Positions 6,198 through 14,930 are shown, counted from the stretch's first letter. The stretch is 24,507 nucleotides of DNA from JAVBLP01 sp052034625 (GCA_052034625.1 JBPOII010000023.1:1-24507), one strand, 5' to 3'. Translations and numbers: made by a program. The notes: a model not told the origin generated them from the sequence alone.

Positions 6198-7262
6198 ATG
6201 ACATACAAAGGTTTAATAGAAAAGTATAGAAGTGTTCTGCCTGTTACAGAAAAAACTCCGGTGATATCTTTATATGAAGGCAATACTCCGCTTATCCCGG
6301 CAAAAAATCTTCCAAACAAATTTGGATTTAACGGCGAAATATATTTTAAATTTGAAGGAATGAACCCTACCGGTTCTTTTAAGGACAGAGGAATGACAAT
6401 GGCTGTCTCTAAAGCTGTTGAAGAAGGAAGCAAAGCCGTTATATGTGCTTCAACGGGTAATACTTCAGCTTCAGCTGCTGCTTATGCGGCACGTGCCGGA
6501 ATAAAATGTGTTGTTTTGATACCGCAGGGCAAAATAGCTCTTGGAAAACTTTCACAGGCTGTTATGCATGGTGCTGATGTTATAGAGATTGACGGAAATT
6601 TTGACGAAGCTCTTAATCTCGTAAAGGAACTCAGCAGCAAATATCCTCTTACACTTGTAAATTCTATTAATCCTTTCAGAATAGAAGGCCAAAAAACAGC
6701 ATCTTATGAAATATGCGAAGTTTTAGGGCAGACGCCTGACTATCAGTTTATGCCAGTAGGCAATGCCGGAAATATTACTGCATATTGGAAAGGTTATAAA
6801 GAGCTCAATGAACAGAATAAAGATGCTTATCCGCTGCCTAAAATGATGGGTTTTCAGGCTGCGGGTTCTGCTCCTATAGTTTTAGGACATCCGATTGAAA
6901 AACCTGAAACTATAGCAACAGCTATAAGAATAGGAAATCCTGCTTCGTGGAAGACAGCCGAAGATGCAAGAGATGAATCTGGCGGAATTATAGATATGGT
7001 AACCGATGAAGAGATACTTGAAGCTTATAGGCTTGTTGCTGCCAAAGAAGGGATATTTTGCGAGCCGGCTTCTGCTGCTTCTCTTGCAGGACTTATAAAA
7101 TATATACGGAAAGGCTATTTCAACAATGAAAAGCCCGTTAAAGTTGTCTGCATTCTTACCGGCCACGGTTTAAAAGATCCAGATACTGCTGTTTCAAATG
7201 CCGTAAAACCTAAAAAAGTTAAGGACGATATAAAAGAGATAATCTCTGCTATAGGGCTTTAA
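6198..7262 (+). CDS. thrC: Threonine synthase
   Basis: The 354-residue pyridoxal-phosphate enzyme of fold type II converts O-phosphohomoserine to threonine, the last step of threonine synthesis. The PLP lysine is K62 in NPTGSFKDRG (56-65), the phosphate-binding loop is at STGNTSASAA (about 85-94), and PVGNAGNITAYWKG and GHGLKDPDTA are the family's later motifs. Length matches the short bacterial form. Cysteate synthase and threonine dehydratase share the fold, but SFKDRGM with the GHGLKDPD ending argues for ThrC. The start follows AAAGGAAAA. No hom or thrB gene lies next to it. Confidence 0.93.
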   Translation: MTYKGLIEKYRSVLPVTEKTPVISLYEGNTPLIPAKNLPNKFGFNGEIYFKFEGMNPTGSFKDRGMTMAVSKAVEEGSKAVICASTGNTSASAAAYAARAGIKCVVLIPQGKIALGKLSQAVMHGADVIEIDGNFDEALNLVKELSSKYPLTLVNSINPFRIEGQKTASYEICEVLGQTPDYQFMPVGNAGNITAYWKGYKELNEQNKDAYPLPKMMGFQAAGSAPIVLGHPIEKPETIATAIRIGNPASWKTAEDARDESGGIIDMVTDEEILEAYRLVAAKEGIFCEPASAASLAGLIKYIRKGYFNNEKPVKVVCILTGHGLKDPDTAVSNAVKPKKVKDDIKEIISAIGL

Positions 7263-7348
7263 TAAAATACACAATAAAAAGCCATATTTGTTTTTTAAAT
7301 ACTGTAAACTCTGGTTGATAAAATATTAATTTACATCGGGAGGCAAAA

Positions 7349-7651
7349 ATGCAGGAAGAAAAAAAACAATCTGAAATTAAAATTGAAATTGATGAACAGA
7401 CGGCAAACGGCATTTATTCAAACCTCGCTTTAATTACCCATTCTGAAAACGAGTTCATTCTCGATTTTATTTTTTTTCAGCCTCAAAACGGAAAGGCTAA
7501 AGTCAGGTCCAGGATAATAACTTCTCCTTCACATGTAAAAAGAATGGTAGAAGCTCTTAAAGATAATATTGCCAAATATGAAGCTAAATTCGGTCAGATA
7601 AAAGAACCGCCCTCTCAGCTTAGCAACTCAAAGCCAGGATATTATAATTAA
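7349..7651 (+). CDS. DUF3467 family protein
   Basis: A 100-residue protein matching the small DUF3467 family in its core: a short acidic start, then GIYSNLALITHSENEFILDFIFFQP, RSRIITSPSHVKRMVEALKDNIAKYEAKFG. The function of the family is not known to me. The start follows GGGAGG (7338-7343). Its TAA overlaps the cinA ATG (TAATG at 7649-7653), implying translational coupling. It is the first gene of the long plus-strand array that runs to 20394. The C-terminal 15 residues are Pro/Ser/Asn-rich and probably disordered. Confidence 0.8.
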   Translation: MQEEKKQSEIKIEIDEQTANGIYSNLALITHSENEFILDFIFFQPQNGKAKVRSRIITSPSHVKRMVEALKDNIAKYEAKFGQIKEPPSQLSNSKPGYYN

Positions 7652-8958
7652 TGAAAATAGAACTCATCTGTACGGGAAGTGAACTGCTTTCAGGGAAAGT
7701 TAATACTAATGCCGCCTATATAGGCGATAAACTTTCATCAATGGGTTTTGCACTTTCTTTAATCACTAATGTCGGCGACAGAAAAAATGAGCTTGCCATA
7801 GAACTTGAAAGAGCATTTGAAAGAAGCAATATAATAATCACTACAGGCGGACTTGGTCCGACTTTTGACGACATTACGGTTGAGACTGCTGCTGAATGTC
7901 TGGGACTTGATATTTATTTTGATGAAAGTGTAGCAAAATCCATAAAAGAATATTTTTTAAGGCGCGGGATAGAAAATGTCCCGAAAGCCAATGAAAGACA
8001 GGCAAATATAATCAAAGGTGCAAAGGTTCTTGAGAACCGTTTCGGCACTGCACCGGGACAGATGATACATTTTGAGTATAAAAGCGGAGATAAAAAGCTT
8101 AGAAAAACGCTGTTCCTTCTTCCCGGACCTCCAACGGAAATGCACCAGATGTTTGAAGAAAATGTAGAGCCTTTCCTAAAAAGTTATCATTCAGGGATAA
8201 GAAAAAATGAAGTTCTTCATATTTTTGGGCTTCCTGAATCGGACGTTGAAGAGAAGATAAGGCCGGTTATTGAGGCTGCATCTTTCGGCGTCGATGGATC
8301 AGTGGAGTTTGGTATACTTGCAAAAGATGCTTTGATAGATGTTAAATTTTCCGTTTCCGGAACTGATGAACTTATAATTGATGAAACTGTAAGCAATTTA
8401 AAATTCGAACTTCTGAATGTGCTTAAGGACAATGTTTTCGGCTATGGAACTGACAGTCTGGCAGACATTGTAGGAAAACTTCTTATAGAAAACAAAAGCA
8501 GTGTTTCTTTCGCCGAGTCGTGTACCGGCGGGTTGCTCTCTTCAAAAATTACCGATACTGCCGGAAGTTCAGCATATTTTAAAAGTTCTGTTGTAACCTA
8601 TTCAAATGAATCAAAAATAAAATTTTTAGGTGTCAATGAAGAGACTTTGCGTAATTTCGGTGCTGTAAGTAAAGAAACAGCGGAGGAAATGGCTCTCGGC
8701 AGCATACAGCTTGCAGAAAGTGATTATGCCGTATCCGTTACCGGAATAGCCGGTCCCGGTGGCGGCAGTAAAGACAAGCCTGTCGGTCTTGTTTTTATAG
8801 GCATTGCAAAAGGTAAAAATGCCGATGTATATAAATTTAATTTTAACGGCAGCCGAAAAGACATAAGGAAGCGTGCGGTAAATACTGCTCTAGATCTGCT
8901 TAGAAGAAAGATACAGGATGATATACTGTCAAAACAACAGAAAAAGAGAAAGAAATGA
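7651..8958 (+). CDS. cinA: CinA: competence/damage-inducible protein, NMN deamidase
   Basis: The 435-residue protein has both domains of full-length CinA. The N-terminal molybdopterin-binding-like (COG1058) domain (1-about 170) shows CTGSELLSGKVNTN (7-20) and TTGGLGPTFDDIT (64-76); in characterised relatives it has ADP-ribose pyrophosphatase activity. The C-terminal PncC domain (about 268-420) shows FAESCTGGLLSSKIT (287-301), SVVTYSNESK and SVTGIAGPGGG (362-372) and deamidates nicotinamide mononucleotide, so the protein probably recycles pyridine nucleotides. The basic tail KKRKK is unremarkable. It overlaps DUF3467 at its start and thpR at its end (ATGA, 8955-8958). There is no competence operon around it. 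Confidence 0.94.
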   Translation: MKIELICTGSELLSGKVNTNAAYIGDKLSSMGFALSLITNVGDRKNELAIELERAFERSNIIITTGGLGPTFDDITVETAAECLGLDIYFDESVAKSIKEYFLRRGIENVPKANERQANIIKGAKVLENRFGTAPGQMIHFEYKSGDKKLRKTLFLLPGPPTEMHQMFEENVEPFLKSYHSGIRKNEVLHIFGLPESDVEEKIRPVIEAASFGVDGSVEFGILAKDALIDVKFSVSGTDELIIDETVSNLKFELLNVLKDNVFGYGTDSLADIVGKLLIENKSSVSFAESCTGGLLSSKITDTAGSSAYFKSSVVTYSNESKIKFLGVNEETLRNFGAVSKETAEEMALGSIQLAESDYAVSVTGIAGPGGGSKDKPVGLVFIGIAKGKNADVYKFNFNGSRKDIRKRAVNTALDLLRRKIQDDILSKQQKKRKK

Positions 8959-9479
8959 GGCTTTTTACCGCAGTTTTTATACCTGAAAATATTGCTTCTG
9001 AGATATATAGATTTTCACAGCCTCTTTCTGATTTCTTTCATTCAGAGCCGGTAAAACCTCAAAATATGCATATAACGCTTAAATTTTTCGGCAATGCCGA
9101 TAAAGAAAGCTGTCTTAAAATAACGGAAAATGCCGCTAAAGAAATAGGGCATTTTAAAGTTGCTGTCAAAGGAATTGACTGTTTTTTTTATGGGAAATAT
9201 GCAAGTATTATATGGGCCGGGATTGAAGATATGCATGGTATGCTCAAAGAGATTGCCTGTAGAATGCTGAACGACAAAAAAGATTTTATACCGCATATCA
9301 CTTTAGCCCGTTTTAAAAATGATACGGTCAAAGCCGGCATTTTAAAGAATAAACTCTCAGAAATGGATTTAAAAGAAAAAGAGTTCGGATCTTTTATGGT
9401 AGATAAAATCAACCTTGTGGAAAGTATTCTTCTTCCGGAAGGGGCAAAATACGAAACAGTAAAGGAAATCTTGCTTTAA
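8955..9479 (+). CDS. thpR: RNA 2',3'-cyclic phosphodiesterase (2H family)
   Basis: A 174-residue 2H phosphoesterase. The two catalytic HxTx motifs are present at expected spacing: HITL (39-42, in NMHITLKFFG) and HITL (114-117, in FIPHITLARF). The N terminus MRLFTAVFIPENI is typical of ThpR/LigT proteins, which hydrolyse RNA 2',3'-cyclic phosphate ends to 2'-phosphomonoesters. The start overlaps the cinA stop by 4 nt. A cinA-thpR pairing is common in bacteria, often with recA next, but here the next gene is a hydrogenase. Confidence 0.92.
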   Translation: MRLFTAVFIPENIASEIYRFSQPLSDFFHSEPVKPQNMHITLKFFGNADKESCLKITENAAKEIGHFKVAVKGIDCFFYGKYASIIWAGIEDMHGMLKEIACRMLNDKKDFIPHITLARFKNDTVKAGILKNKLSEMDLKEKEFGSFMVDKINLVESILLPEGAKYETVKEILL

Positions 9480-9488
9480 AGAGGTATT

Positions 9489-11204
9489 ATGTCTGAAAAA
9501 ATAGTATATACTCTGTCCGCAAAATGTAAAGATTGTTATAGATGTATAAGAGTTTGTCCTGTAAAAGCGATAAGTTTTTCAGGTTCGCAGGCGAATGTTG
9601 ATAATGACAAATGTATAGCCTGCGGTACTTGTATACGCCAATGCCCGCAGGGTGCAAAAACTTTTAGGAACGATGTTTCAGGCGTTGAAATGCTTCTTGA
9701 AGAAAGCAAGAAAAATAATATGAAAGTTGCTGCGACTGTAGCTCCGGCTTTTGCATGTGCTTTTGCCCAAAACGAAATAAAAAAGATTCCGGCTGCATTA
9801 AAAGAATTGGGTTTTTCATATTCTGCCGAAACAGCTGTAGGTGCTTATGATACTGCTATCGCTACGGCTGAAAGATCTAAAAATAAAAGCAGATCAAAAA
9901 TATGCACGGCTTGTCCTGCCGCAGTAAACTATATAACTATGTATAGACATGAAAATATTGATAATCTTGTGAAAGTTGTTTCGCCTATGATAGCGCATGC
10001 AAAGAAGATAAAAAAGACGCTTGGCGACAGTACTAAAATAGTTTTTATTGGACCGTGCGTTGCAAAAAAAAGCGAGATATCATGGGAAGAAGTTGCCGGA
10101 ATAGTTGATTATGCCCTGACATTTACGGAATTTAAAGAGCTTCTTGAACGACGTTCCATAGATCTGTCAAAACTTGAAGATGCGGATTTTGATGAAGAAG
10201 TACCCGGCAAATCAAGGTTTTTCCCGCTTCCCGGCGGACTGCTTAAAACAGCGTCTATAGAAAATGACGGGCTTGATATGCAGACATATCATACTAACGG
10301 TTTTTTAGATCTGAAAAATGCCGTAGACAATATGGGTTCTTCAAAAGATATGCTTATAGAACCGCTGTTTTGTGAGGGAGGCTGTATAAACGGTCCGGGA
10401 ATGGGAAACAATAAAAATATATTTGAAAAAAGGAATGATATAATTAATTATGCTTTAACTGCAAAAACGTCGGGAGATATGCCTGAAGTCGACATAAATG
10501 ATCTTGAGATAAAATTTAAACCTGATAATACGCTTCAAACTGTGAAGTTCAGCGAAGAAGAAATAAAAAAAGTGCTTGAGCAGACCGGAAAGTTCTCTAA
10601 AGAAGATGAACTGAATTGCGGTGCTTGCGGATATGACAGCTGCCGCGATAAAGCAATTGCTGTTCTTGAAAAAATGGCAGAACCGGAAATGTGCATACCA
10701 TATATGAGAAAAGTTGCCGAAAGTAAAGCCGACAAGATCTTTGAGACAAGCCCTAACGGACTTATTATCACGGATTTTGAATTCAATATTTTGTCAATGA
10801 ACGATGCTTTTAAAAAAATGTTCCTTGCTTCTGATGCAATAATAGGAAAACATATTTCAGTCCTTTTTGATCCAAAAGATTTTTATGACATAATAGATTC
10901 TCCTGACGAGTCAAAAACAAGTATAGTTTCTTATGAAGCTTATGGCCTGAAATGCCGCCAGACAGTTTATTGTATGAAGGAAGATAAACAGTATGTCGGT
11001 ATATTTATAAATATCACAAAAACCGACAGAGATAAAGAAAAACTGCATGAAATAAAAAAACAGACGCTTATAAAAGCAAAAGAACTTCTTGAACATCAGA
11101 TAAAAGCTGCCCAGCAAATGGCTGTTTTCCTTGGAGAAAGTACAGCCCAGGGCGAGGAAATCGTAAACGAATTACTGCGCATATCGGAAAAAGACGATGA
11201 ATAG
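9489..11204 (+). CDS. hydS: Sensory-type [FeFe] hydrogenase with ferredoxin, Fe-S and PAS domains
   Basis: A 571-residue protein with, in order, a 2x[4Fe-4S] ferredoxin (C13..C23, C42..C52), the H-cluster domain (about 78-325), a CGACGYDSC Fe-S motif (377-385, with C402), a PAS domain (about 412-512) and a helical tail. Likely H-cluster ligands are C142 (TACP), C190 (GPCVAKKSE), C295 and C299 (FCEGGCINGPG). The cysteine that relays protons in catalytic enzymes (second residue before the TSCCP proline) is alanine here, A141. The same change is known in the Thermotoga sensory hydrogenase HydS and points to sensing, not bulk turnover. The start follows GAGGT. It overlaps the SpoIIE gene by 8 nt, which fits the phosphatase-linked sensory subgroup. 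The symbol follows usage for such sensors and is not specific. Confidence 0.9.
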   Translation: MSEKIVYTLSAKCKDCYRCIRVCPVKAISFSGSQANVDNDKCIACGTCIRQCPQGAKTFRNDVSGVEMLLEESKKNNMKVAATVAPAFACAFAQNEIKKIPAALKELGFSYSAETAVGAYDTAIATAERSKNKSRSKICTACPAAVNYITMYRHENIDNLVKVVSPMIAHAKKIKKTLGDSTKIVFIGPCVAKKSEISWEEVAGIVDYALTFTEFKELLERRSIDLSKLEDADFDEEVPGKSRFFPLPGGLLKTASIENDGLDMQTYHTNGFLDLKNAVDNMGSSKDMLIEPLFCEGGCINGPGMGNNKNIFEKRNDIINYALTAKTSGDMPEVDINDLEIKFKPDNTLQTVKFSEEEIKKVLEQTGKFSKEDELNCGACGYDSCRDKAIAVLEKMAEPEMCIPYMRKVAESKADKIFETSPNGLIITDFEFNILSMNDAFKKMFLASDAIIGKHISVLFDPKDFYDIIDSPDESKTSIVSYEAYGLKCRQTVYCMKEDKQYVGIFINITKTDRDKEKLHEIKKQTLIKAKELLEHQIKAAQQMAVFLGESTAQGEEIVNELLRISEKDDE

Positions 11205-12336
11205 CAAAAAAATGTTCATAGACGTACATTCATCATTAATACCGAAAAACGGACAGTCAGTCGACGGAGATATTTTCGGGGTTTACAGATATCCGGATTA
11301 TACGCTTGTGATACTATGTGACGGCAAAGGTTCCGGCATTAAAGCAAATATAGCCGCTCAAATGTGTATTACCAGAATAAAAGAGCTTGCTTACAGCGGT
11401 CAGTCTTTAAGAAAAATATTTAAAAAAGTTTCATGCGATATGGACGAAGCTAAAATATCCGGAAGCTTTTATTGTGCATTTGCCGCAGTAATGTTTTTTT
11501 CAGACGGTAAAACGGCTGCCGCTTTTTATGATTTCCCGGCACCCTGTATTTTGAGGGATATGGGTAAATGGGAAGAACTTAAATATAATAAAACAGACAA
11601 ATTTTATGAAAGCAATTTTGTAATAAGGGAAAAAGATATGCTTTGTCTTTTTTCTGACGGCATAACACAAGCCGGAATGGGCACAAAACGTAATACCGCT
11701 TTGGGTATTGAAGGCGTATTAAGACATCTTAACGGGGTTGTGCATAAAATCCCGACTGCGGATATACCGAAATCACTTACTGTTAAAGCAAAAGAAATTT
11801 CCGGCGGATTTGATGATGATACAACGGTCATTGTCCTGTGTCCGAGAAAAGCAAATGTTCTTACTGTATTTTCAGGACCTCCGCTGTTGAAGGAAAACGA
11901 TGCCGCTGTAGTAAATAAATTCCTTTCGCTTGAAGGGAAAAAAGCTATATGCGGCTCTACAACTATGGATGTTTTTTGCAGAGTAACCGGTAAAAAAGCC
12001 GATATAGATCCCGCTTACTATACGGATTTTGTGCCGCCGGAATATGAGATAGAAGGTATAGATCTGGCATCCGAAGGGGCGATAACCTTAAATCAATGTT
12101 ATAATGTAATGAATGAAAGTTCTATACTTGAAAATGCTTCAACTTCACCTGCTAAACTTGCAAATCTTATGCTTTCATCGGATATAGTTCATTTTATTGT
12201 AGGGATGTCCGAAAATAAAGGACATGATGATATAATGTTTAAACAAATGGGCATATTGCCTAGAAAAGAAATAATAGATAAAATATGTAAAGAGCTTATA
12301 AAAGCTGATAAAATGATAATAATAGAGGAGTTTTAA
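11197..12336 (+). CDS. SpoIIE/PP2C-type protein phosphatase with uncharacterised C-terminal domain
   Basis: A 379-residue protein. Residues 20-215 form a SpoIIE/PP2C phosphatase core with its metal-binding aspartates: D42 in CDGKGSGIKA, D154 in LFSDGITQA and D206-D208 in FDDDTTVIVL. Such enzymes typically dephosphorylate anti-sigma antagonists of the SpoIIAA/RsbV type. Residues 216-379 form a second domain I cannot place in a named family (start TVFSGPPLLKENDAAVV, then KKAICGSTTMDVFCRVTGK). The protein is soluble, with no sensor domain of its own. Its start ATG lies inside the hydrogenase reading frame (8-nt overlap), so the two are made together and the hydrogenase PAS region is the likely input. 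No STAS antagonist or kinase gene is visible in the window, so the target is unknown. Confidence 0.88.
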   Translation: MNSKKMFIDVHSSLIPKNGQSVDGDIFGVYRYPDYTLVILCDGKGSGIKANIAAQMCITRIKELAYSGQSLRKIFKKVSCDMDEAKISGSFYCAFAAVMFFSDGKTAAAFYDFPAPCILRDMGKWEELKYNKTDKFYESNFVIREKDMLCLFSDGITQAGMGTKRNTALGIEGVLRHLNGVVHKIPTADIPKSLTVKAKEISGGFDDDTTVIVLCPRKANVLTVFSGPPLLKENDAAVVNKFLSLEGKKAICGSTTMDVFCRVTGKKADIDPAYYTDFVPPEYEIEGIDLASEGAITLNQCYNVMNESSILENASTSPAKLANLMLSSDIVHFIVGMSENKGHDDIMFKQMGILPRKEIIDKICKELIKADKMIIIEEF

Positions 12337-12341
12337 AAGGT

Positions 12342-13145
12342 ATGAAGAAAAAAATTTTAGTTCTTGCGTTTTTCTTATTTTTAGGAAGCGTTAATGTTAA
12401 TGCGGAAAATCAAAGTGAAGAAGCTTTATTGCCAAAATGGAAAACGGCAGGAATTTTAACTTTGACATACAGCCAGACTGCAGTAAGCGATAATTGGCAA
12501 GGTAAAGAACAGTATGCAAGAGTTTGGCAGGGAAAACTTTCATTAAGTGCTGAGAGAGATGCAGAAAGAACAAATTGGCTTACTACATTTAAAGAAGAAT
12601 ATGGAGAGACTACGAGCAAAGATGGGAAAGCTGTAAGTCTTGATTTGATAGAGTTCAATACTATATGGACATACAAGATATACAAGTATTTACAACCTTA
12701 TGCGTCTTTTTATACTTTATCACAGAATAATGTTTTCTGGGATCCAGTTACTTATATAGAATCTGTAGGTTTAAATTTTACTGTTTTTGATAATTCTTTC
12801 AATACATTAAAATTAAGAGCAGGTGCAGCTTTAAAACAGGTTGATGATTCGAAAAACGGTAATACAAGAGATATGGGAGCGGAAGCAATATTAAATTATA
12901 CTTTGCTTTATCAAAAAACTGCTAAATTTACTTCAGAAGCAAGAATTTATGAAACTTTCAAAAATGGCGAAGATGTAAGATGGGAAAATAAACTTTTTCT
13001 CAAAACAGGTCCTTGGCTTACAACAGAGTTTGGATATACAATGTATTTTGAAAATTCAAGATTGCCAAGACACCATTGGGCTGATGATATAGAGACTTTG
13101 CTTTATGTGGGCATAGGTTTTTCTTTCAATCTTTTCCAGAACTAA
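12342..13145 (+). CDS. DUF3078-like outer-membrane protein
   Basis: A 267-residue exported protein. The signal peptide (MKKKILVLAFFLFLGSVNVNA) ends in an A-x-A-like site before ENQ. The rest alternates aromatic-bounded strands: GILTLTYSQTAVSDNWQGKEQ, WQGKLSLSAER, WTYKIYKYLQPYASFYTL, LLYVGIGFSFNLFQN. Together with the SDNWQGKEQ start and the terminal FNLFQN this resembles the DUF3078 family of predicted outer-membrane barrels. Function unknown. The start is 5 nt after the phosphatase stop, with GAGGAG (12328-12333) inside the end of that gene, so it is cotranscribed. A functional link to the hydrogenase is not implied. Confidence 0.75.
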   Translation: MKKKILVLAFFLFLGSVNVNAENQSEEALLPKWKTAGILTLTYSQTAVSDNWQGKEQYARVWQGKLSLSAERDAERTNWLTTFKEEYGETTSKDGKAVSLDLIEFNTIWTYKIYKYLQPYASFYTLSQNNVFWDPVTYIESVGLNFTVFDNSFNTLKLRAGAALKQVDDSKNGNTRDMGAEAILNYTLLYQKTAKFTSEARIYETFKNGEDVRWENKLFLKTGPWLTTEFGYTMYFENSRLPRHHWADDIETLLYVGIGFSFNLFQN

Positions 13146-13163
13146 AAGAAAAAGAAGCCTTTT

Positions 13164-13616
13164 ATGCTTAAAGAGTTTTCTTGCGGAGCGGTTATTTATA
13201 AGACTGTCAATAATAAGCCTGTTTTCCTTCTTGTACACTCAAAAAGAAACGGCAGATGGGGTTTCCCTAAAGGGCATATAGAAAAAGGGGAATCGGAAAT
13301 AGATACCGCAAAAAGAGAAATATTTGAAGAAACGGGCATAAAAGATGTACAATTTATTGAAGGGTTCAGGCAGGAAGACATATATATAATTGATGGAACC
13401 ATACCGCAAACAAAAGGCAGGACAGCGGAAAAACATTCAATTTATTTTTTGTGTAAAACGCTTGAAGAACCAAATAGGTTCGATAAAGAAGAAATAACAG
13501 AATTCAGATGGGCTGATATAGATGAAAGCATGAAATTGCTTTCATTTGATAATCAGAAAGATATAATAAAAAAGGCATATAATAAAATAAAAGGAAAGGA
13601 GGGTGGAAATGGCTAA
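13164..13616 (+). CDS. Nudix hydrolase (Ap4A-hydrolase-like)
   Basis: A 150-residue Nudix protein with a complete Nudix box at 37-59, G-x5-E-x7-REIFEETGI (GHIEKGESEIDTAKREIFEETG). The opening GAVIYKTVNNKPVFLLVHSKRNGRWGFPKGH and the length fit the diadenosine tetraphosphate hydrolase group, which splits Ap4A or other nucleoside polyphosphates, but substrate range in this group is wide. It starts 18 nt after the barrel gene with a weak Shine-Dalgarno (AAGAAAAAGAAG) and ends by overlapping the next gene by 8 nt, whose strong AGGAGGG sits inside its last codons. Confidence 0.9.
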   Translation: MLKEFSCGAVIYKTVNNKPVFLLVHSKRNGRWGFPKGHIEKGESEIDTAKREIFEETGIKDVQFIEGFRQEDIYIIDGTIPQTKGRTAEKHSIYFLCKTLEEPNRFDKEEITEFRWADIDESMKLLSFDNQKDIIKKAYNKIKGKEGGNG

Positions 13617-14352
13617 TCCGCTTTTAAAAGATGGAGTGTTTGATAAGGCTAATGCAGCTAATACATTTAATGATGTTATTAATAGACAGGGCACAATGAC
13701 TGTTTCGGGTACAATAAACAAAAGTTTATTGCTTGTTTCTCTGATCATTGTGAGTGCGATATTTGCATGGAATAATCCGGCTGTTTCTTTTCAGCTCGTA
13801 TGGCCGGCATTGATATTCGCATTTATTTTAGCAATAGTGTGTGTGTTCAAAAAAGAGGCAACACCTTATCTCTCGCCTGTATATGCAGTGCTTGAAGGTT
13901 TTGTTTTGGGAGCTGTCTCTCTTGTTTTTGAAAGATATTATCCCGGTATAGTTATAAATGCTGTTCTTCTTACCGTATGTATTTTGTTTTGTATGCTTGC
14001 AGCCTATAGAGCCGGGCTTCTTAAAGCTTCTCCGACATTTGTAAGAGTTGTAGTTTTTTCAACTTTAGCCATAGCTATAGTTTATTTGCTTGGTTTGATT
14101 TTGCCTATGTTCGGTGTTACGGGAATTGCAGCTATACACAGCACATCTCTTGGCGGCTGGGGCATTTTGTTGAGCGTTTTTATAGTAATAATTGCATCTT
14201 TAAACCTTATTATAGATTTCGATTTAATAGCAAGAGGTTCAAGAAGCGGCGCACCGAAATATATGGAATGGTATGGTGCATTTGCTCTTATGATAACGCT
14301 TGTATGGCTTTACCTTGAAGTTTTGAGACTTCTCGCCAGAACGAGAGAATAA
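13609..14352 (+). CDS. Bax inhibitor-1/YccA family membrane protein
   Basis: I chose ATG 13609 over an in-frame GTG at 13603 because AGGAGGG (about 13596-13602) then has a normal spacing; this gives 247 residues. The N-terminal 35 residues are polar (MANPLLKDGVFDKANAANTFNDV) and are followed by about seven membrane helices: LLLVSLIIVSAIFAW, LVWPALIFAFILAIVCVF, VLEGFVLGAVSLV, INAVLLTVCILFCMLAA, VVVFSTLAIAIVYLLGLIL, GILLSVFIVIIASLNLIIDFDLI and FALMITLVWLYLEVLRLL. The ending DFDLIARGSRSGAPKYMEWYGAFALMITLVWLYLEVLRLL is characteristic of the bacterial YccA-like branch (COG4760). These proteins are thought to be Ca2+/H+ channels or stress modulators, but no function is settled here. Confidence 0.9.
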   Translation: MANPLLKDGVFDKANAANTFNDVINRQGTMTVSGTINKSLLLVSLIIVSAIFAWNNPAVSFQLVWPALIFAFILAIVCVFKKEATPYLSPVYAVLEGFVLGAVSLVFERYYPGIVINAVLLTVCILFCMLAAYRAGLLKASPTFVRVVVFSTLAIAIVYLLGLILPMFGVTGIAAIHSTSLGGWGILLSVFIVIIASLNLIIDFDLIARGSRSGAPKYMEWYGAFALMITLVWLYLEVLRLLARTRE

Positions 14353-14930
14353 TGCTTGAAAAGACGGCTTTTTTTAGAGCAACATCAGAAGCGTCTTCTC
14401 TTCCAAAAAGTGTATCAGAGATCATTTTTGTAGGAAGGTCTAATGTAGGTAAAAGCAGCGTTATAAATGCTTTATGCTCACAAAAAAATCTTGCAAGGAC
14501 ATCAAAAACACCCGGACGTACAAGAAGTATAAATGTTTACAGTGTTTCTATGGGAAGGTGGCTGATAGATCTTCCCGGTTACGGTTTTGCTAGGGTTAGT
14601 CCGAAAGAAAAAGAGATATGGCACAAGATGATAGAAAGCCTAATAACTGAAAGAATAAGCAAAAAAACCGTATATATAATAGTAGATTCATTTGTCGGTC
14701 CTACGGAACCTGATCTCAATATGGCAGATTGGCTGAAAGAATATAAAGTACAGTTTAAGATAGTTGCAAATAAAAGCGACAAACTGCCAAAAGAGATCGA
14801 TCTTTCACAGGTGCAAAATAAGCTCGCAGAGATTTTTGATATAAATGACAGTTTCGTTTTTGTCGTCAGTGCAAAGAAAAAAAACGGATTTGATAAATTA
14901 AAAACGGATATTATAAAATTTCTCAGATAA
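14352..14930 (+). CDS. engB: Ribosome-biogenesis GTPase EngB/YsxC
   Basis: A 192-residue GTPase of the TrmE-Era-EngA-YihA-Septin group that aids maturation of the large ribosomal subunit. Motifs: G1 GRSNVGKSS (28-36), the switch region TSKTPGRTRSIN (50-61), G3 DLPGYG (73-78), G4 NKSD (140-143) and G5 VSAKK (172-176). The start overlaps the stop of the preceding membrane protein (TAATG). The family is usually essential, which gives selective pressure to keep the long array transcribed through this point. A small palindrome straddles the stop codon (14923-14937) without a T tract. Confidence 0.94.
   Translation: MLEKTAFFRATSEASSLPKSVSEIIFVGRSNVGKSSVINALCSQKNLARTSKTPGRTRSINVYSVSMGRWLIDLPGYGFARVSPKEKEIWHKMIESLITERISKKTVYIIVDSFVGPTEPDLNMADWLKEYKVQFKIVANKSDKLPKEIDLSQVQNKLAEIFDINDSFVFVVSAKKKNGFDKLKTDIIKFLR

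Noticed and set aside
7651..9479. Competence or DNA-uptake locus because of cinA
   Set aside because: No com genes or recA are nearby; the domains support NMN deamidation, and the name is historical.
9489..11204. Catalytic (energy-conserving) [FeFe] hydrogenase
   Set aside because: The proton-relay cysteine is replaced by alanine, there is a C-terminal PAS domain, and the partner gene is a phosphatase rather than NADH-oxidoreductase subunits.
13603..13608. GTG start for the Bax1-I protein
   Set aside because: It would overlap the ribosome-binding site AGGAGGG; the ATG at 13609 has proper spacing.
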